NCBI RefSeq assembly: GCF_000800015.1
Contig: NZ_JUGR01000002.1
Coordinates: 496,001 to 560,000 of the forward strand
Length of the DNA stretch: 64,000 nt
From: Terriglobus sp. TAA 43
GTDB lineage: Bacteria > Acidobacteriota > Terriglobia > Terriglobales > Acidobacteriaceae
Reading direction: 5' to 3'
In this document: in pieces, positions 59,221 through 64,000 of the stretch
Layout: every line of letters begins with the position of its first letter
Position numbering within the stretch: the first letter of the stretch is position 1
The notes under the pieces: model-generated
Seen by the model: the letters and a program-made list of their open reading frames with translations, nothing else
Databases searched by the model: none
Told to the model about the DNA's origin: nothing
Translations under genes and position numbers: made by a program

Positions 59221-61029
59221 TTAGAAGGGATTGAGCTTCTTGAGGCCCTTCTTTTTCTTGTTCGTGCTGGAGGACTCTTCGTCCCTGTCGATCCCCGGCT
59301 TCACCTTCTTGGGCTTGCCGTTCTTGTCCAGCACAGGAGCCTGACCAGCGGGTGTCTTCTGTCCTGCGACATCATTCACCGCATCGGGAGCCTCGGCAGC
59401 CTTCTCCACTGCGGGAAGGTCCGTGTTGTTGCGCGGACCTACACCGGAGATGGTGCCTGCAGGGACGCTGCCTGCTGCCGGAGGTGTGGACGAATTGCCG
59501 GTGCTGTCCGTGGCTCCGGGCGAGAGAATCGTCACGCCCGTGCTGCGGCTACCGGTAGAGGTCGGTGTGGCGACGCCCGTTGGGGTATCGGTAAAGCTGC
59601 TTCCTGCAGTGGTGGGCGCTGCGTTCTCAGCGGGAATGTCCTGCAACGATGCCGGAGCGCTTCCTGCTCCAGCCGCAGTGGTTCCAGTAGCGGAAGCATC
59701 CGCAGCAGGCGCTGCATTGTCCCCAGGAGCATTTGCGCCAACAGCGGGCACGGTTGCCTTGGGATCAAGCGCGGCCTTGTAGGCCTCTTCGCTGCGATGT
59801 GCCACTTCCGGTGCAAGCGTTGCCTTGGGATCAGCCAGAGCCGGATCGCCGATGCGGGCGGTCTGCACGGTGTCTGGTCCGCGGAAGATCAGGCCCTTGG
59901 CACGGTTGGCCAGGGTGTACGTCTGACGGCTGTCTTCCAGGGCCTGGCTGGCAGCAAGCTGCTCTGGCGTTGGCTCAGGAATGGGCCGGTTCATGGCGTC
60001 GAGGCGGTCGCGCGCATCTTCGACGTGGGCCGATGCTGCATACTGTGTGGCCACGCGGGAATATGCAGCGGCAGCCTGATCGTCGTAGGTCCTCAGGAGG
60101 CGAGCCTTTGCGTCTTCCGGCAGCTGCAGTGTGCGGATGAAGCGCGACTGTGCCTCATAGGCATCGCCGAGGCTGATGAGTACCTGGTCAATGTGGCTGT
60201 AGAGCGGATACGTATCGACCACGGTCTGCAGACGCGCAATGCTGGCGACCCAGTTCTCGTGGCTAGCGTAGAACTCGCCGATGGAGTGTTCGCGCTGAGC
60301 GAGCACTTCCTGCACTTCGCGAAGATGCTGCTTTGCCTCCGGAACCAGAGAGGAATCCGGATACTGGGCAAGCATGTTGCGATACTCTTCCTGCGCGTGG
60401 ATGCCCTTGGTGTAATCGCGGTCGGGGCGGTCCATCTGCTTGAAGTAGATGTCACCGATGCGCATCTGAGCTTCCGCGGCTTCCGGAGCATTCGGGAAGA
60501 AGATGATGAAGTCGTGATATTCCGTTTCCGCCTGTGCTAACGCGGCGCTGCCGCCTTCGCGATACCAGCTGTCGGCGAACGCCAACTTCGAGCGCATCTG
60601 GTATTCCGAGTCAGGGTAGGTGGAAAGCAGTGTCTGCAGATCGAGACGTGCGACTTCAAAGCGGCCCTTATTGATAGCGACCATCGCCTTGTCATACAGC
60701 AGCTTGTCCGGCTGTGAGCTCTTGACGTCGCCCAGCGGATTCACCTTCATCTGCTGCTTGCGGGCCTTCTCGCTCTTGACGGTGTCCTTGGACTGGACGA
60801 CCTTCTCGTCCTTCTTATCCTGTGTGGACTTACGCGTCTTCTTACCGGAGTTGTTGCTGAGGACAGCGGTGGGCGTCTGGTCGTCGGGTGTGGCAGTGGT
60901 GGTTCCCGGAGGAAGCGACTGCTGCGCGCATGCCGAAGCTGCGATACCGCCCATTAAGAGAGCGACCGCAACGCCGCGGCGAATGAAGAAGGAACGCGGC
61001 AATGCCGACTTCCCGAAGAGTGAAACCAT
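59221..61029 (-). CDS. bamD: Outer-membrane assembly lipoprotein BamD-like
   Basis: 602 aa. Signal peptide with a plausible lipobox (ASAC, Cys34). The BamD-type TPR region spans about 105-345: LLYDKAMVAINKGRFEVARL, LLSTYPDSEYQMRSKLAFAD, FIIFFPNAPEAAEAQMRIGD, MLAQYPDSSLVPEAKQHLRE, LQTVVDTYPLYSHIDQVLIS. It should scaffold BamA during beta-barrel insertion. It is more than twice the length of E. coli BamD (245 aa) because of a long Ala/Thr/Pro-rich C-terminal half (about 400-570) ending in a Lys-rich tail (KKKKGLKKLNPF). This low-complexity extension may span the periplasm or bind peptidoglycan (inference). Confidence 0.88.
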   Translation of the reverse strand: MVSLFGKSALPRSFFIRRGVAVALLMGGIAASACAQQSLPPGTTTATPDDQTPTAVLSNNSGKKTRKSTQDKKDEKVVQSKDTVKSEKARKQQMKVNPLGDVKSSQPDKLLYDKAMVAINKGRFEVARLDLQTLLSTYPDSEYQMRSKLAFADSWYREGGSAALAQAETEYHDFIIFFPNAPEAAEAQMRIGDIYFKQMDRPDRDYTKGIHAQEEYRNMLAQYPDSSLVPEAKQHLREVQEVLAQREHSIGEFYASHENWVASIARLQTVVDTYPLYSHIDQVLISLGDAYEAQSRFIRTLQLPEDAKARLLRTYDDQAAAAYSRVATQYAASAHVEDARDRLDAMNRPIPEPTPEQLAASQALEDSRQTYTLANRAKGLIFRGPDTVQTARIGDPALADPKATLAPEVAHRSEEAYKAALDPKATVPAVGANAPGDNAAPAADASATGTTAAGAGSAPASLQDIPAENAAPTTAGSSFTDTPTGVATPTSTGSRSTGVTILSPGATDSTGNSSTPPAAGSVPAGTISGVGPRNNTDLPAVEKAAEAPDAVNDVAGQKTPAGQAPVLDKNGKPKKVKPGIDRDEESSSTNKKKKGLKKLNPF

Positions 61030-61163
61030 GCCTGAAACCCCTGGGTCCGGCGGCCGATCTTGCTGCCGGAATAAAGCTCAATTCATTCTAAAGCCCACTG
61101 ACGAATCACGCGGGCGCCGTTGGGACGGTTTCCCTGTTGGACGAGGAAATCCGCGGGATGTTG

Positions 61164-61850
61164 CTACACCAGGATTTCACCCGCTGAACGCGCCACGCGG
61201 AGGAATTCCTCGGCGTTCCTTGCCGTTTGCTCCTGATTTCCGGGGCCTGCGAAGATTGCGGAACCCGCCACCAGCAGGTCAGCACCGGCTCGAACGACCT
61301 CTCCCACGGTATCGACGGCGATACCGCCATCGACTTCAATGCGGAAGTTGAGGTTCATCTCCTCACGCAACGACGCAAGATGCCGCACCTTCTCCACGCA
61401 GCGCGGGATGAAGCTCTGGCCGCCAAAGCCGGGATTCACCGTCATGACCAGCACGTGATGCACCATGGGCAGCACTTCAATGAGCGTCTCTACCGGCGTG
61501 GCTGGGTTGATGACGACTGCGGGCTGCATGCCGTGTTCGCGGATCTGCGAGAGCGTGCGATGCAGATGGCGGCAAACTTCCTGATGGACGATGATCCAAT
61601 CCGCACCCGCCTTGGCAAAATCCGGGATGTAGCGATCCGGGTCTTCGATCATGAGGTGGACGTCCAACGGCAGGTTGGTGCAACGGCGTACAGCGGCCAC
61701 AACGGGTGGTCCGAAGGTGATGTTGGGCACAAAGTGGCCATCCATCACATCTACATGGCAAACGGTGCCACCGGCACGTTCGGCCGTGGCAATGTCCTCA
61801 CCAAGGTTGGCGAAGTCAGCCGCAAGAATGGAAAACGCAAGGTCGATCAT
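61164..61850 (-). CDS. rpe: Ribulose-phosphate 3-epimerase
   Basis: TIM-barrel epimerase interconverting ribulose 5-phosphate and xylulose 5-phosphate in the pentose phosphate pathway. Hallmarks: LAFSILAADFANLGED, HVDVMDGHFVPNITFG, PLDVHLMIEDPDRYIPDF, VLVMTVNPGFGGQSFIP, RIEVDGGIAVDTV and ADLLVAGSAIFAG. 228 aa. TAAACT lies 9 nt before the ATG, with no Shine-Dalgarno. The bamD gene follows on the same strand after 134 bp. Confidence 0.97.
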   Translation of the reverse strand: MIDLAFSILAADFANLGEDIATAERAGGTVCHVDVMDGHFVPNITFGPPVVAAVRRCTNLPLDVHLMIEDPDRYIPDFAKAGADWIIVHQEVCRHLHRTLSQIREHGMQPAVVINPATPVETLIEVLPMVHHVLVMTVNPGFGGQSFIPRCVEKVRHLASLREEMNLNFRIEVDGGIAVDTVGEVVRAGADLLVAGSAIFAGPGNQEQTARNAEEFLRVARSAGEILV

Positions 61851-61925
61851 CTACAGCCGAGTTTATCAAGCCTCGGCACTATCCACCGTTGACATCCACA
61901 GCGAGGCGGAGGGATCTGCATGCCC

Positions 61926-62240
61926 TCAGAAGTGGAACTTCAGATCGAAGTTCATGCTCTTTGGTTTGTTGAGGAACTTGCCTGGCTCAAATACCGCGGT
62001 CTTCGCTGCGGCTACCGCGGCTTCGACAAGAACAGGGTCGCTGCCCGTTGCTTCCGTCTTACCCACCGTGCCATCTTCAAGGACATCAGCAACAACGGTG
62101 ATGTCGCCATGTATCCCGTAGCAGGCCGCTCCCTTGCCACAATCGGGCTTCTGGATCTTAAGCAGCTTCGGTGGAGTGATGGGCGAAGGCCGTGGTGTCG
62201 CAGATTGAAATAACAGAAGCATCAACACACCGGCAGTCAT
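61926..62240 (-). CDS. Small exported protein with TonB-C-like domain
   Basis: 104 aa. Short hydrophobic N-terminus (AGVLMLLLFQSA) that may act as signal or anchor, a Pro-rich spacer, then a TonB C-terminal-like domain (about 45-104: GDITVVADVLEDGTVGKTEA, PVLVEAAVAAAKTAVFEPGK). A lone Cys pair (DCGKGAACYG) precedes it. It lacks the usual TonB transmembrane helix plus long Pro/Lys linker, so it is unlikely to be a full energy transducer. GGAGG lies 4 nt before the ATG. Divergent from the HAD gene. Confidence 0.8.
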   Translation of the reverse strand: MTAGVLMLLLFQSATPRPSPITPPKLLKIQKPDCGKGAACYGIHGDITVVADVLEDGTVGKTEATGSDPVLVEAAVAAAKTAVFEPGKFLNKPKSMNFDLKFHF

Positions 62241-62300
62241 TCAACCTCCGCAAAGCTGGTCCGCCAACAACATCGATATCATAAGAGCAGGAGAAACGAT

Positions 62301-62918
62301 TTGTCCGGTGAATCACTGGCCCTTCCCTCGGGCAATTTCAAGGCGTACCTGTTCGATTTGGATGGAACGATTGCGGACTCCATGCCCGCACACTTCATAG
62401 CGTGGACGGATACGATTCGCGCCCATGGCGGCACGTTTCCGGAAAATCTGTTCTACGAGTGGGCAGGCGTTCCGCCCGTGGGCGTGGTGAAGTTGCTGAA
62501 CGAACGCTTTGGTTACACCATGGACCCCGAAGCCATCGTTGCCGACAAGGAAGCGCAATATCTGCTGGGCGTGGCGAACATCAAGCCGATCGCCTCAGTC
62601 CTGGCACACATCACCGCGCAATACGGAAAGATTCCGCTGGCCGTGGTGTCAGGATCGCCGCGCGAAAACATCGTGAAGACGCTCACCGCACTTGGGATTC
62701 TGGATCGCTTCGATGTGCTGGTGGGTGCGGAAGATTACAGCAAAGGCAAGCCCGATCCTGAACCGTTCCTGAAGGCCGCGGAACTTCTGAAGATTGCCCC
62801 GGAAGACTGCCTGGTATTTGAAGATGCCGATGCCGGCATCGCCGCAGCGAAGGCCGCGGGAATGCAGTGGGTGCGGGTGCCGGTGGTGTTGTCGGGAGCG
62901 GGTTCACCGGCCCTCTAA
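62301..62918 (+). CDS. HAD-family phosphatase (beta-phosphoglucomutase-like)
   Basis: 205-aa HAD subfamily I hydrolase. Motif I AYLFDLDGTIADS (nucleophile Asp), cap domain HFIAWTDTIRAHGG...YEWAGVPPVGVVKLLNE, motif II VVSGSPRENI, motif III Lys in YSKGKPDPEPFL and motif IV FEDADAGIAAAKAAGM. The SKGKPDPEPF string fits the beta-phosphoglucomutase/phosphoglycolate group. Begins with TTG at 62301, 7 nt after AGGAG; no suitable ATG. Convergent with rodA, 6 bp apart. Confidence 0.92.
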   Translation: MSGESLALPSGNFKAYLFDLDGTIADSMPAHFIAWTDTIRAHGGTFPENLFYEWAGVPPVGVVKLLNERFGYTMDPEAIVADKEAQYLLGVANIKPIASVLAHITAQYGKIPLAVVSGSPRENIVKTLTALGILDRFDVLVGAEDYSKGKPDPEPFLKAAELLKIAPEDCLVFEDADAGIAAAKAAGMQWVRVPVVLSGAGSPAL

Positions 62919-62924
62919 ACTGTT

Positions 62925-64000
62925 CTAGTTAACAAAGCGGGTCATGCGCACATTCATCACGATGCCCAGTGCAAGGAACGTGAAGATGATGCTGGACCCG
63001 CCGTAGCTGAGCAGCGGCAGAGGGATACCAGTGACCGGCATCATTCCCAGGACCATGCCGATGTTGATGGCGATCTGAAAGATCATGACCGCTGCGACGC
63101 CCATAACTAGTAGAGTTCCTGGCGGGTCCTTCGCCGTCTGCGCGTTTTGCACGAGGCGGATGAGGATGAGGAAGTAGAGAATCAACACCAGCGCAGCGCC
63201 GACAAATCCGTGTTCTTCGCAGAGCGCCGCGAAGATGAAGTCGGTGTAGGGGATGGGAAGGAAGTCGCCCTGGGTCTGCGTTCCCTTGGTTGCACCTTTG
63301 CCCCAGATGCCGCCGGAACCCACGGCGATGAGTGATTGCCGTACCTGGTAGCCGCTTCCCTTGGGATCGTTTTCGGGGTGCTGGAAGCTGGTGAGACGCG
63401 CCTTCTGATACGGCTTGAGAACCTTGCCGCTTGTCCATATCCCGGCCACCATCACGACGAAGGTAACGATGAGAACGGTGGCCTTTTTCCACGAGATGCC
63501 GCCGAAGAACAGACCCGCCACAAGGATGGGCGAGTATGTCATTGTTGTGCCGAGATCGGGCTGCTTGAGCACCAGCAGCATGGGAATGCCGATGAGCGCA
63601 AAGGCTTTGCCGATGTCTTTCCAGTCCAGATCATCCTTGCCCGACAGACCCCAGAAATAACGCGCTGCCGCCACAATGAGCACGAGCTTCACCCACTCCG
63701 ATGGCTGGAAGTGAATGCCGCCGGGAAGGGCAATCCACCGTCGTGCTCCCAGCACTTTTTTGCCCACGACAAGCACGGCGAGCAGCGACGCGATGCTGAT
63801 ACCGTAGGCCCAGTGTGCAATCTCGAGCAAGCGGTGGTAGTCGATCAACGAGACGATGAACATCAATGGCACGGCGATGGCCAAAAAGACCATCTGCTTC
63901 GTGTGGAAGCCGTGGAATTTGGTGTGCATTGTGGCGGAGTAGATTTCCAGAACGCTGATGAGGCTCATCAGCATCACGAAGCCGAAGAGCGTCCAGTCAA
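62925..64000 (-). CDS. rodA: Rod-shape protein RodA (SEDS), 5' end outside window
   Basis: SEDS-family peptidoglycan glycosyltransferase that elongates the cell wall with a class B PBP. Multi-span membrane protein: VLEIYSATMHTKF near the start, VVGKKVLGARRWIALPGG, FQPSEWVKLVLIVAAARYF, VLKQPDLGTTMTYSPIL, then GSGGIWGKGATKGTQTQGDF, PIPYTDFIFAALCEEHGF and PLPLLSYGGSSIIFTFLALG. The frame stays open through base 64000 with in-frame family sequence (DWTLFGFVMLMS), so the GTG at 63977 is internal and the gene continues beyond the window. Confidence 0.95.
   Translation of the reverse strand, partial: DWTLFGFVMLMSLISVLEIYSATMHTKFHGFHTKQMVFLAIAVPLMFIVSLIDYHRLLEIAHWAYGISIASLLAVLVVGKKVLGARRWIALPGGIHFQPSEWVKLVLIVAAARYFWGLSGKDDLDWKDIGKAFALIGIPMLLVLKQPDLGTTMTYSPILVAGLFFGGISWKKATVLIVTFVVMVAGIWTSGKVLKPYQKARLTSFQHPENDPKGSGYQVRQSLIAVGSGGIWGKGATKGTQTQGDFLPIPYTDFIFAALCEEHGFVGAALVLILYFLILIRLVQNAQTAKDPPGTLLVMGVAAVMIFQIAINIGMVLGMMPVTGIPLPLLSYGGSSIIFTFLALGIVMNVRMTRFVN

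Noticed and set aside
1-64000. tRNA genes, rRNA genes, CRISPR arrays, insertion sequences or prophage
   Set aside because: No TPsiC-arm/CCA-type structure in intergenic DNA, no regularly spaced repeats and no transposase, integrase or phage structural protein recognised.

Overview
The window looks like a chromosomal segment of an Acidobacteriota bacterium, most likely an Acidobacteriaceae/Terriglobus-type soil organism. This rests on lineage-flavoured families: two tandem DUF3738/TIGR03435 'soil-associated' secreted proteins, an acidobacterial VWFA-related protein (TIGR03436 type), an Oar-like TonB-dependent receptor with an N-terminal carboxypeptidase-regulatory domain, moderately high GC, and many secreted proteins of unknown role. 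I see no tRNA or rRNA gene, CRISPR array, insertion sequence or prophage.

Layout. 1-8028: glycogen debranching enzyme (cut by the left edge), a PLD-type protein, a secreted protein with kinase-like motifs, an MsbA-type ABC exporter with a secreted partner, rho and rpoZ. 8497-15075: ComM/YifB, an acyltransferase, a HEAT-repeat protein, L-serine dehydratase, a candidate structured RNA with its own promoter (14129-14304), and rsmE. 15084-20914: a heat-shock operon (hrcA-grpE-dnaJ plus a small membrane protein), a Mrp-type ATPase with a thioesterase, a TPR protein and an MgtC-like protein. 21056-26720: a ChlI-like AAA+/VWA pair, a Nudix hydrolase, a repeat- and hairpin-rich intergenic stretch and an orphan 562-aa protein. 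26939-34460: secreted LamG-like, membrane, dihaem cytochrome c, S10 peptidase-like and CDGSH proteins, and a sigma54-type regulator with altered motifs beside a histidine-less kinase-like protein.

34620-46465: RNase PH, a LacD-type aldolase, a POTRA protein, a DHFR-like protein, GMP synthase, small membrane proteins, LeuRS, an ECF sigma factor and a sulfurtransferase. 46588-54259: a four-gene minus-strand cluster for the outer envelope (two DUF3738 proteins, a TonB-dependent receptor, a VWFA protein). 54609-64000: ValRS with a terminator-like leader hairpin, a small hypothetical protein, a secreted esterase, BamD, ribulose-phosphate epimerase, a TonB-C-domain protein, a HAD phosphatase and RodA (cut by the right edge).

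Most genes are housekeeping or envelope functions. The less explained material is the candidate RNA near 14.2 kb, the AAA+/VWA pair with an inverted repeat over its promoter, the orphan gene at 25.0 kb with its structured upstream region, the unorthodox regulator pair at 32-34 kb, and a recurring -10-like hexamer (TAnnnT) 6-9 nt before the start codon of a dozen genes that mostly lack a good Shine-Dalgarno, which points to leaderless or near-leaderless transcripts.
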